Assembly (NCBI GenBank): GCA_030267125.1
Contig: JAJDJJ010000010.1
Coordinates: 1-46,016, forward strand
Source: Bacteroidales bacterium OttesenSCG-928-B11
Lineage (GTDB): Bacteria; Bacteroidota; Bacteroidia; Bacteroidales; WCHB1-69
Reading direction: 5' to 3'
DNA length: 46,016 nt
This document shows, piece after piece, positions 7,718-16,522 of the stretch. The position numbers and the translations under genes are program-made. The notes beneath the pieces are model-generated. The model was given only the letters and a program-made list of their open reading frames with translations, was not told the DNA's origin and ran no database searches. Within the stretch, counting starts at the first letter, position 1. Every line of letters begins with the position of its first letter.

Positions 7718-8698
7718 ATGAATATCATTACTTTCATTTTAGTATTAGTTGCCGTATTTGTCATTGCCCTTGGACTAATGGGATTAAAAATTGTGCAGCA
7801 ATCTGAAACAATGGTCGTTGAACGATTGGGGAAATATAACCGAACGCTTAGCTCCGGAATTAACATTATTTGGCCATTCATCGACAAGCCGCGACAGATT
7901 ATGTGGCGATATGTAAAAGAGGATTTGAATGGAAAGTCGATTATTGAAAGAAGGGGGCGAAATAGGATAGATCTTCGTGAAACAGTCTATGATTTCCCTC
8001 GTCAAAGTGTGATAACCAAAGATAATGTGATTACAGAGATTAATGCCATTCTCTATTTTCAGATCATCGATCCGGTGAAATCTATTTATGAGATAGAAAA
8101 TCTTCCAGATGCTATTGAAAAACTAACCCAAACCACGCTTCGCAATGTGGTTGGCGAGATGGATTTGGACGAAACACTATCTTCTCGGGATACGATCAAT
8201 ACAAAATTGAGATCTGTATTGGATGATGCAACAGGGAAATGGGGAGTGAAAGTAAATCGAGTGGAATTGCAAGACATTAATCCGCCGGAAAACATCAGGG
8301 ATGCTATGGAAAAACAGATGCGAGCAGAACGTGATAAAAGAGCGAATATCTTGACAGCAGAAGGTAGAAAAGCGCAATTGTTGTTGGAGTCAGAAGGTGA
8401 AAAGGATGCGGAAATCAATAGGGCAATAAGTGAAAAACAAGCGCAAATTCTAAGAGCTGAAGGAGAGGCGCAAGCTCGACTTAAAATTGCCGAAGCGGAA
8501 GCTGAAGCTATAGCCAAGATCACGCAAGCCATTTCAACCAAAACAAATCCGGAAAATTATCTGATCGCTGTTCGGTATATTGAAACCCTGAAAGAGATGG
8601 TGAGCGGCAAGGATAATAAAGTTGTTTATTTGCCATACGAGGCCACCGGAATATTAAGCTCGATCGGAGGAATTAAGGATATGTTAGGTGGCAAATAA
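7718..8698 (+). CDS. SPFH/Band 7 (stomatin/paraslipin, QmcA-like) protein
   Basis: QQSETMVVERLGKYNRTLSSGINIIWPFIDKPRQI; AERDKRANILTAEGRKAQLLLESEGEKDAEINRA. Confidence 0.93.
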   Translation: MNIITFILVLVAVFVIALGLMGLKIVQQSETMVVERLGKYNRTLSSGINIIWPFIDKPRQIMWRYVKEDLNGKSIIERRGRNRIDLRETVYDFPRQSVITKDNVITEINAILYFQIIDPVKSIYEIENLPDAIEKLTQTTLRNVVGEMDLDETLSSRDTINTKLRSVLDDATGKWGVKVNRVELQDINPPENIRDAMEKQMRAERDKRANILTAEGRKAQLLLESEGEKDAEINRAISEKQAQILRAEGEAQARLKIAEAEAEAIAKITQAISTKTNPENYLIAVRYIETLKEMVSGKDNKVVYLPYEATGILSSIGGIKDMLGGK

Positions 8699-8716
8699 TC
8701 TAAAAAAATGTGAATT

Positions 8717-9508
8717 ATGAAACCAAAAAACGGATTTCGATTTTTGTTATTTTTGGTGTGTGTGTTATTGTTAACTCTACCATTTCATTATATCCCATCC
8801 GCCTTAATTGTAATTCCAAAAGAGCATCTCTCTTTCAATTATACCTTTATTACTCAAAATGATGTTGACGAATTATTGAGGAGGTATAATAATGCCTCTA
8901 CTATTTTTGAACAACAAACGATTAGTCAGGAACCATTAATGAGAAGACTGGTCGCCAAAGGGATTATTTACTCTTCAAAGGATGACGATTACAATAACTC
9001 CTCTGCGGATAATTCAAACACATCCAATGTTCCCGGTACATCTTCCCCGCAATCTTCATATACGCCAGAAAATAAATATGATGAATCAAAAAATATATCT
9101 AAAATCCCGGAAACAACACCGGATTTGGAAGCTATTCAAGATGAATTAGCTCCTTTGGTGGAAACTTGGAACCAAGCACATTCGATAAATAACACCTATC
9201 TGTTTAATCGAGTATTTGATGATGAGATTTTGTTTTACGGATCAGAGTTGAAAAAAGATGAATGCATAGCTAAAAAGCGATCTTTATTAAGCAAACACAC
9301 TGATTTTGAGCAAATTATTATAGGAAAAATAGAAGTGGAAGAATATAAGCCATATCAATACAAGTGCTCATTTGTCAAAAGAGTGACAACAGGAGGAAAG
9401 AGCACGGATTATCCATCATATCTCATCTTCCGTGAATATGGGGATACGTGGAGAGCCATTGCTGAAAGTGACGTTATTACTGATCGGAATTTGGCAAAGA
9501 AGAGATAA
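8717..9508 (+). CDS. Membrane-anchored hypothetical protein with Ser/Asn-rich linker and NTF2-like C-terminal domain
   Basis: N-terminal TM, low-complexity linker SSADNSNTSNVPGTSSPQSS, C-terminal LAPLVETWNQAHSINNTYLFNRVFDDEILFYG...YLIFREYGDTWRAIAESD. Confidence 0.6.
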   Translation: MKPKNGFRFLLFLVCVLLLTLPFHYIPSALIVIPKEHLSFNYTFITQNDVDELLRRYNNASTIFEQQTISQEPLMRRLVAKGIIYSSKDDDYNNSSADNSNTSNVPGTSSPQSSYTPENKYDESKNISKIPETTPDLEAIQDELAPLVETWNQAHSINNTYLFNRVFDDEILFYGSELKKDECIAKKRSLLSKHTDFEQIIIGKIEVEEYKPYQYKCSFVKRVTTGGKSTDYPSYLIFREYGDTWRAIAESDVITDRNLAKKR

Positions 9509-10880
9509 CCTCAAACACCATATTCTCAAAATCAAAGGTTGCTTTTTTGCAATATTTGAAAATGGCGTTTCCTATCACGCCGCCGCCGTCAGCGCCTTGC
9601 ACATTGTCATTCTCTTTGTCTTTTGCCACATCGCAATGGTCTATCAACGTGATTGTTTGGTTGTTTATCCCGATCTCTATTCGCGGGCAATTGTAGAAGT
9701 ATCGATGTTGTATGCTGGCTTCATTGCAACCGCCCACTCCGCTGGATTCCTGCGAGACTTGCGACCCTAAAGAGATGCAGGCCTTGTTCTTTTCATAGAA
9801 ATCCGTGTTGATGGACAATCCCTCGCCGTTTCCCGTATCGAAGTGAGTCAAGAGATTTGCATTGCAGGCATCGATATTCATGAAAAGTATATTTTTTTCT
9901 ATGTAAAGATTTCGTTGATTGATCATTGTTGTTTTTTGCGGGAAGGAGATTGTTTTTTTATCGAAATCAAGCTCGATGAAACCCAGCTGTTTGATAACAG
10001 GAAGACCAAGCACAATCTCAAACATTGAATTGATAAGGGAGTCGCATATCGCTTGTATTGAATCCGTTGGGTCAATCGTTTCGATATTCACGCAAACGGG
10101 CACGTTTTTTATGATGAAATCGCCCAATTCAAGACTATCGATCGTCCCCATAAAAGCCCGTATGGCGCCCTCGTAACTTTCGTTCATGATTATGGTGTCG
10201 GTTGTGTTGAGTTTTACGCCAATTTTTTCGGCAATAGCTCTATTGTAAATGTAAGAAAGTGAAGCGCCTGTGTCAAAAATCGTTTTTAATTTGATTCCGT
10301 TCCATTTTGCCGTAAAAAGAATGTCATTGCGTGATGTCAATGCACTGGGAATCAATTCTATTTCTCTCGCATTACTTGTTTCATTTCTGATAATAGTTAC
10401 TTTAGGGTAGATATTTGAGAACTGTTTAAAACTTTCTTCCGCCTCTTTCATTCCTTGCACAATTGCCAAGCGTGTATTAGAGTCGATTGATGTCTCTTTT
10501 TCTATCAGCGTTATTAACTTTTGACAAAACTCTCTACCTTTTTCAAATTCTTGAATGTCTGCACATAATTGCAATGCGGGGTTTGCAAAGAGGGAAAATA
10601 GGGTCAGCGTATTCATATTGAGCGGATTGTCGTCAATTAATCTTTCGTAAGCTGCAATGGCTTCCAAAGGTTGGTTAAATACATTTCCCGTTTCGGCGAG
10701 ATAGCAAAGTTTTACAAAATCACTGGTAATATCCTCTTTGTGTTGCTGATAGTAACGCTCGATTTCAAACCATTTTTTCGTAGAAATTAAATCGGATAAT
10801 GCTTGATTGTGGTCAATATCCTGGGCTGAAATAACGGAAATATTTGCAAGCAAGAGGAGTAACAAGGCTATGTGTTTCAT
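9477..10880 (-). CDS. Retropepsin-like aspartic protease (clan AA), secreted
   Basis: Start at 10880 gives signal peptide MKHIALLLLLLANISVISAQ; two motifs FDTGASLSYI and FDTGNGEGLSI. The upstream extension to 11099 lacks a signal peptide and overlaps the hicB region. Confidence 0.8.
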   Translation of the reverse strand: MKHIALLLLLLANISVISAQDIDHNQALSDLISTKKWFEIERYYQQHKEDITSDFVKLCYLAETGNVFNQPLEAIAAYERLIDDNPLNMNTLTLFSLFANPALQLCADIQEFEKGREFCQKLITLIEKETSIDSNTRLAIVQGMKEAEESFKQFSNIYPKVTIIRNETSNAREIELIPSALTSRNDILFTAKWNGIKLKTIFDTGASLSYIYNRAIAEKIGVKLNTTDTIIMNESYEGAIRAFMGTIDSLELGDFIIKNVPVCVNIETIDPTDSIQAICDSLINSMFEIVLGLPVIKQLGFIELDFDKKTISFPQKTTMINQRNLYIEKNILFMNIDACNANLLTHFDTGNGEGLSINTDFYEKNKACISLGSQVSQESSGVGGCNEASIQHRYFYNCPRIEIGINNQTITLIDHCDVAKDKENDNVQGADGGGVIGNAIFKYCKKATFDFENMVFEVISSLPNSDQ

Positions 10881-10935
10881 GGGGTTATCTGTTAAACGGT
10901 TATTTATTGAGTCCGGCGTATTGGCGATGGCGGGG

Positions 10936-10943
10936 CAAAGATA
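10936..10943 (-). promoter_or_regulatory. -7 element TATCTTTG for the aspartic protease gene
   Basis: CAAAGATA on + strand, upstream of start at 10880. Confidence 0.5.
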
Positions 10944-11019
10944 ATATTTCCTACGAAGCAATCCGTTTTTAGTAACAAATTCGTGTGCCTTTGCGTTGTT
11001 GGATTTAAAACATGAAAAA

Positions 11020-11232
11020 ATGGAATACACGGCAATTATTGAAAAGACAAACGATGGATGGTATTTCGGGCAATGTGAACAAATATCGGGCGCAATCACT
11101 CAAGGAAAAACAATTGAAGAAACACTGTCTAATTTAAAAGAAGCCATTTTGTTGATGCTTGAATGTGAAAAAGAAGAGGTTCAAAAAAATCATCTTGGGC
11201 GTAAATATATAAGACGAAAAATAGTTGTCTAG
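11020..11232 (+). CDS. hicB: HicB-like antitoxin
   Basis: MEYTAIIEKTNDGWYFGQCEQISGAITQGKTIEETLSNLKEAILLML, typical HicB partial-RNase-H-like N-terminus. Confidence 0.85.
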   Translation: MEYTAIIEKTNDGWYFGQCEQISGAITQGKTIEETLSNLKEAILLMLECEKEEVQKNHLGRKYIRRKIVV

Positions 11233-11399
11233 TGAAGAGATTAAAACTGGTAAAGCATCTTAAAGAAAATGGATGTGCTATTTACAAAGAAGGCAGCAAC
11301 CATACAATGTTTATGAATGCGAAAAGCAGAATAAAAACAGCTGTCCCACGGCATGCTGATGTCTCAGAAAGGACGGCATTTGAAATCTGCAACAGTTGA
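11232..11399 (+). CDS. hicA: HicA-like mRNA interferase toxin, GTG start, 55 aa (absent from supplied ORF track)
   Basis: Manual translation VKRLKLVKHLKENGCAIYKEGSNHTMFMNAKSRIKTAVPRHADVSERTAFEICNS*; GSNH motif with candidate catalytic His; TAGTG overlap with hicB. Confidence 0.85.
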   Translation: MKRLKLVKHLKENGCAIYKEGSNHTMFMNAKSRIKTAVPRHADVSERTAFEICNS

Positions 11400-11412
11400 A
11401 TATACCTAAACT

Positions 11413-11441
11413 AAAAGCCACTCTCAACCGGGTGGCTTTTT
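11413..11441 (+). terminator. Rho-independent-type terminator after hicBA
   Basis: aaaAGCCACtctcaaccggGTGGCTtttt, 6-bp core plus A/U flank and T-run. Confidence 0.75.
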
Positions 11442-11652
11442 GCTGTCAGTTTGCGGGTGGATCCGGGAGCGATTGGCATTGGTAACCGATTGTTTTTGAT
11501 AGCAAAATATCCGGTTGCAATTCTGATCATCGCCGGATTCACACCATAATGCTTTCACACATTATAGCCGAGTTAAAACAGAGTGACAGGTATTCAATAC
11601 GGAAGAAATTGAATATTGATCGGGATCAAAATTTATCGAGCTTTTTTATGAG

Positions 11653-11678
11653 GATGTAAAGTCTTTTGGATTTACATC
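11653..11678. terminator. Hairpin GATGTAAA-10nt-TTTACATC at 3' end of the GIN lipoprotein gene
   Basis: Perfect 8-bp arms 11653-11660 and 11671-11678; weak T-tract. Confidence 0.4.
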
Positions 11679-12664
11679 TCCCTTACACCGCCACTGCCGG
11701 AAACGGTGTTGTTGATCACTTTGGGTTGACCTTTGTAGAATACCCGACCGCTGCCCACTACCTTGGAGTCGATCCGGTCGGTAGCGGTCACGTAAACCCG
11801 GCCACTTCCGCTGATAGAGCTGTTGGCTTGACCTACAACCAGATTGTTGGTTTCTGCCCTGCCGGAACCGGCGATGGCATACGTGGCTTCCTTGGCCACA
11901 CCCTCGGAACGTATGGCGCCACTGCCGCTGATCATGTATTTGATGGACTCGCTCTTTACTTTGCCATTCAAAATAGTTCCGCTACCACTCAATTCGTTAG
12001 AGATATTATGGGCGTTGAGCGTGTTGCTTTCAATATTTCCGGAACCCGCAACTCTGCCTTTGAAATTATCAGCGTAGATCTCATCGATAAATACTTCGCC
12101 GGAACCGCTGACATTGAGACTGACGGTTTTCGCTTGCAATTTGTATGCGGAAACTTTGCCAGATCCGGATATGTTGGTGCTGAATTGATCCGCAATAACA
12201 TCATACAAAAAGTTGACCTGACCCGAACCCGCAATAGAGGAAGTGATAGATCGGCTATTGAACGGAGAGGCCACATTTACGACCCCACTACCGGAGATGG
12301 CAATTGTATTCAACACCGAAGAGTTGGTCGTCAGCTCGCAAATTGATGGACGCAAAGACGTGTTTCGAAATTCGCTTCCTCTCTTTACTCGGATATGAAG
12401 CACTCCTTTTTCGATGAAAATATCCAGGTAGGGAGAAATGTTGGCGTCGGTTTTTAGCACAGCGGAAAAATTGTCCTTTGACTGCGTATACAAAACCTTG
12501 ACAGGAAATTCGCACGAAATCTGATCGAAATCCGTAACCGGAATGTTCGTTTCGATGATGTTTTTATCTCCTGTCAACTGCACGGTTGATGTGTGAGTGA
12601 AAGAACATCCTGTAAGGCAAAAGGTTATAATGCAAACTGTTGCAATGAATAATTTGTTTTTCAT
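11672..12664 (-). CDS. GIN-domain (DUF2807) lipoprotein with repeated (S/A)GSG turns
   Basis: Start at 12664: MKNKLFIATVCIITFCLTGC lipobox; about 11 GSG-centred repeats (SGSGVVNV, AGSGQVNF, SGSGKVSA, SGSGEVFI ...). Confidence 0.88.
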   Translation of the reverse strand: MKNKLFIATVCIITFCLTGCSFTHTSTVQLTGDKNIIETNIPVTDFDQISCEFPVKVLYTQSKDNFSAVLKTDANISPYLDIFIEKGVLHIRVKRGSEFRNTSLRPSICELTTNSSVLNTIAISGSGVVNVASPFNSRSITSSIAGSGQVNFLYDVIADQFSTNISGSGKVSAYKLQAKTVSLNVSGSGEVFIDEIYADNFKGRVAGSGNIESNTLNAHNISNELSGSGTILNGKVKSESIKYMISGSGAIRSEGVAKEATYAIAGSGRAETNNLVVGQANSSISGSGRVYVTATDRIDSKVVGSGRVFYKGQPKVINNTVSGSGGVREM

Positions 12665-12797
12665 ATTGATGTATTTTAAATCCAATAATAGGACGTAAAA
12701 ATAATGAAAAAGTAACAAGTGAGGTGGTAGATGATGAATGATATGATCTTTTCGTTATTTTTTTGTTGTCCTCATTTCCGGACACCCTTAAAACCGC

Positions 12798-12805
12798 TAT
12801 TTTTG
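12798..12805 (+). promoter_or_regulatory. -7 element TATTTTTG upstream of the ABM monooxygenase
   Basis: Direct match to TAnnTTTG, 11 nt before the ATG. Confidence 0.5.
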
Positions 12806-12815
12806 CCTCTAAAAA

Positions 12816-13100
12816 ATGGAACTCATTCTAAACGTTTTAAAAAAAGTAAAGCCTGAATACCGCGAGGCTTATCTCCGCCTATTTAACGAATGCCAACAAG
12901 CTACATTGCAAGAAAACGGGTGTTTGGAATATGCGCTCTATCAATCCTTTAATAATGAAAATGACTTCTTGCTTTTTGAACGATGGGCCAGTAAAGAGAC
13001 GCATTTCCAACACACACAGACCGGTCATTTCAAAAAAATGATCGATGCCACGGTAGGCTTTTTTGAAAAATCCGAATTAATAGGCAGTTTGCGTGAATAG
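12816..13100 (+). CDS. Antibiotic biosynthesis monooxygenase (ABM)/putative quinol monooxygenase family
   Basis: Small alpha+beta barrel pattern NGCLEYALYQSFNNENDFLLFERWASKETHFQHTQTGHFKKM. Confidence 0.82.
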   Translation: MELILNVLKKVKPEYREAYLRLFNECQQATLQENGCLEYALYQSFNNENDFLLFERWASKETHFQHTQTGHFKKMIDATVGFFEKSELIGSLRE

Positions 13101-13217
13101 CATGTAGTGCCGAAAAAAGGTGATTGCAGATCCTCGCTTTCCGTTTATCGCATTATTTTTTTCTTAAATTTGCCCTCGTTTTTGAAAAAAGCAAATTGAA
13201 ACCAAATATAAACGAAA

Positions 13218-16200
13218 ATGCGAAAAATAGAGAGACATCCGATTTTAGATATTCCCCAAAGCGAGGAGGTGATTTTTGAGTTTAATGGTCGGGAAATTAC
13301 TGGCCATAAAGGATATACGATTGCGGCGGCGTTGCATCAGGCGGGATTGCCGGTACACAGCCATAGCCTCGAGGGGCGCGAGCGTAGCTTGGAGTGTGGA
13401 ATCGGAAAGTGCGGCGCATGCGAAATGTTGGTGGATGGACAGATTAAGCGGATATGTATCACGAAAGTGGATAATGTGGCAAAAGTAGAGGAAATACCAC
13501 ACGATTACCTGCCGCATCCGGTAAAACCCGGCAAAGACAAAAATATTGAATTGTATAAAACCAGGGTTCTCATTATTGGAGCGGGACCGGCAGGATTAGC
13601 TTGTCGCGAGGAACTCAACAAATGGGATATTCCAAACATAGTGGTCGATAATAATGATAGTATTGGTGGTCAGTTTAACATGCAGACACACCAATTTTTC
13701 TTTTTTGAGAAAGAGCTTCGTTTCGGAGGTATGCGCGGTTTTGACATTGCGAAGACATTGGCAGGCGAGGATCACACCGGCATCATGCTCAACAGCACGG
13801 TGTGGGATGTGTTGGAAGGTCGGCGTGTTGCGCTGAAGAATTTGGAAACAGATGCTATATATTATATTGATGCCGAGTGCCTCGTGGTGGCAACCGGCGC
13901 GGTGCCTTTCATGCCGGCGTTCGAAAATGACGATTTGCCGGGCGTTTACACCGCTGCCGTAGTGCAGAAGATGATGAATATGGAGCACACACTGTTAGGC
14001 AAACGCATACTCTCTGTTGGTGCGGGGAATATCGGGTACCTAACCTCTTACCAAGCGATGCAGGCCGGAGCGGAAGTGGTTGCGATTGTGGAGGGAATGG
14101 ACCGAGAAGGCGGTTTCCCGGTGCAAGCCAACCGTGTGCGCCGTCTGGGTATCCCCATCATCACGTCGCATACGCTCATCAGGGCGATTCCTAACGAAGA
14201 CCGTACCGGAATCACCGGCGCAGTGATCGCTAAATGTGAGAATTTCAAGCCGATACCCGGCACGGAAATGATCATCCATGACATTGATGTGATTAACATC
14301 TGCACCGGATTAATTCCCGATGACGCACTGTTGGTGAAAGGCAAGACGGTTTTCGGACTGAATACATGGGGCGTTGGTGATGCCGTGCGCGTGGGAGAGG
14401 GAACTTGCGCCGTGCTCCGCGGAAAACAAGCGGCGATGGAAATTGCTATGCAACTCGGGAAACGTGTTAATTATGATGATTATCTGGCTATCTCCCGCGA
14501 TTATATCGATTCGCAACAGCATCCGGTAAGATTATTGGAACAGCCTCGCAAGCCTTCGCCGGAACGGATGGAGTCCAAAGGTTTCGTAGTTACCGATTGT
14601 TTGTATGGATTCGCTTGCAACCCATGTGCTTTCGCTTGCCAATATGGAGCGATTGTTAAAAATTCCACCTCGGCGGTGCCGATGGTTGATTACGATAAGT
14701 GTATCGGTTGCATGGATTGCGTTTCGCGCTGTCCGGGATTAGCGATTTTTGGATATAACTTAAAGAAAAACTGGCTTTTCCTACCGTTTGAATACGAGGT
14801 TGCCGAAGGAACGGAAGTCTTTTTGATAAATGACAGCGGCGAACGGGTAGGAGAGGGCGTGATAGAGAAAATTACGGTTAAGAGTAATAAAACGAACGTT
14901 GCCCGAGTGAAAGCAGTGGATGTTGAAGGAGAAATGTTAACCACGATCACCGGTTTTATAGCAAAGGACAGATTTCCAAAACCGCTGAATACAACAACTG
15001 TTGAAAGTACAGAAAAAGCGCCGGTTTATGTTTGCCATTGTGATGACGTTCAGGTGGATGAGATCATGGCGGCGATAGGCAACCGCGATATGATCTCGGT
15101 GGATGAATTGAAGCATATCACCCGCGTGGGTATGGGTGCTTGTCGCGGAAAACGTTGTATTCCGCGAGTAAAACAACTGTTACGAACCAAAGGCGTTTTG
15201 GTGGTTGGTGATGCTTCCCCGCGAGGTCCGTTATCCAGCCAATTGACAATGAGTGATTTATATCCGAACGATAAAACACCTGTTCTTATAACCGATCTTA
15301 GGAATAAGAAAACAAAGCGTATAGATTGTGAAGTTTTTGTGGCTGGTGGCGGAATTGCCGGTAGCGCACTCTTCCGTTATTTTGCGGAAAGTGGCAAAAA
15401 AGTGGTGATGTGTAATTCGGGGAGAGGTTCGTCGTGGCGTAACATTGCCGGTGGTCGTCCGGCATTCTCTATGCCGGAGATTGCGGATATATCCAAACAT
15501 AATCTGCAAATATTTAAAGAGTTGCAGGATAAATCCAATATCAACTTCAAACCGATTCACTATGTGGGATTTGCACACGACAATGAGACGTACCGGGCTT
15601 TAGAGGCTTCTATGGCTTGGTCGGATGCCTATATGGTGGACAAAGCTGATTTCCGCAAAAAGATCTCCCCTTATTTTAATCCGAATCAGGATAAATATCA
15701 GGCGGCATTGATCACCCGCGGATGTTGGCAGGCTACTCCCGGGTTGGTAATCGACACGATCCGCCAAATTGGAATTGAGAATGGAGGGATTGTGCTGGAA
15801 GATTGCCATTTGTTGGAAGTACAGAAATCCGATACCGGTTTTATCGCATTGGTGCAAACCCACGACAAAGAGTATATTGAATATCATTGTGCGCATTTTG
15901 CCAATGCTTTGGGGCAAGAGGCCGCGAAGTTCGCTAACCAGCTTGGTTTAGAAGCGGGATTATATCCGGTTAGACATCAGGCGTTTATTACCCGTCGTCT
16001 GCCTATGTTGGGATTGAATGGCGAAGCATTGGATATGTTGATTGATCGTCGGAATTATAAAGGGTTCTCGGCGGTTTATGGTCAACAATTGCAAGAAACG
16101 GGTCAAATCATCGGTTGTGCTTCTCCCGCAACCGATGGGCAGGAATCGGACAAGGATATGAAAATTAACACAAAAGAATTTGCGGAAATTTGTGCCGAAG

Positions 16201-16451
16201 TCTTCTCTGATTGGATCCCCGAGTTGTCAGCGGTAGGATTTCAAGCTTTCTGGGCCGGTTATTACGTGGAACCACGCTACATCGTCGATCCTGAAAATGG
16301 CCTGTTGATCGGGATGCGCGGTCATGGTTTTATGCTCGGGCAATATTTGGCCAAAATCTATGTGGATAAATTGATGGGCAAGGAAGTCCCCGGTTACCTG
16401 CAACGCTTAGCGTTGAGTGGTGATGGATTGGCGGAAACAGCGTTTAAATAG
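13218..16451 (+). CDS. Multi-domain FAD/Fe-S oxidoreductase: Fer2_4-like + FAD/NAD(P) oxidoreductase + ferredoxin + BFD-like [2Fe-2S] + DAO domain (HcnABC / sarcosine-oxidase-like)
   Basis: SLECGIGKCGACEMLVDG; VLIIGAGPAGLACREEL; CIGCMDCVSRCPGLAIFGYN; VCHCDDVQVDEIMAAI...CRGKRCIPRVKQLL; CEVFVAGGGIAGSALFRYF. Confidence 0.88.
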   Translation: MRKIERHPILDIPQSEEVIFEFNGREITGHKGYTIAAALHQAGLPVHSHSLEGRERSLECGIGKCGACEMLVDGQIKRICITKVDNVAKVEEIPHDYLPHPVKPGKDKNIELYKTRVLIIGAGPAGLACREELNKWDIPNIVVDNNDSIGGQFNMQTHQFFFFEKELRFGGMRGFDIAKTLAGEDHTGIMLNSTVWDVLEGRRVALKNLETDAIYYIDAECLVVATGAVPFMPAFENDDLPGVYTAAVVQKMMNMEHTLLGKRILSVGAGNIGYLTSYQAMQAGAEVVAIVEGMDREGGFPVQANRVRRLGIPIITSHTLIRAIPNEDRTGITGAVIAKCENFKPIPGTEMIIHDIDVINICTGLIPDDALLVKGKTVFGLNTWGVGDAVRVGEGTCAVLRGKQAAMEIAMQLGKRVNYDDYLAISRDYIDSQQHPVRLLEQPRKPSPERMESKGFVVTDCLYGFACNPCAFACQYGAIVKNSTSAVPMVDYDKCIGCMDCVSRCPGLAIFGYNLKKNWLFLPFEYEVAEGTEVFLINDSGERVGEGVIEKITVKSNKTNVARVKAVDVEGEMLTTITGFIAKDRFPKPLNTTTVESTEKAPVYVCHCDDVQVDEIMAAIGNRDMISVDELKHITRVGMGACRGKRCIPRVKQLLRTKGVLVVGDASPRGPLSSQLTMSDLYPNDKTPVLITDLRNKKTKRIDCEVFVAGGGIAGSALFRYFAESGKKVVMCNSGRGSSWRNIAGGRPAFSMPEIADISKHNLQIFKELQDKSNINFKPIHYVGFAHDNETYRALEASMAWSDAYMVDKADFRKKISPYFNPNQDKYQAALITRGCWQATPGLVIDTIRQIGIENGGIVLEDCHLLEVQKSDTGFIALVQTHDKEYIEYHCAHFANALGQEAAKFANQLGLEAGLYPVRHQAFITRRLPMLGLNGEALDMLIDRRNYKGFSAVYGQQLQETGQIIGCASPATDGQESDKDMKINTKEFAEICAEVFSDWIPELSAVGFQAFWAGYYVEPRYIVDPENGLLIGMRGHGFMLGQYLAKIYVDKLMGKEVPGYLQRLALSGDGLAETAFK

Positions 16452-16522
16452 AAGCAATACTGCCGGAAATTCGCATATTTTATAAAAACAGATCTTGTTG
16501 CAATAGACAAAAACAATAAACT

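Noticed and set aside
8086-8541. 151-aa minus-strand ORF inside the SPFH gene
   Set aside because: Antisense shadow ORF opposite a strongly recognised coding sequence.
11666-12346. 226-aa + strand ORF opposite the GIN lipoprotein
   Set aside because: Shadow ORF created by the regular GSG codon pattern; no signal, start context or domain.
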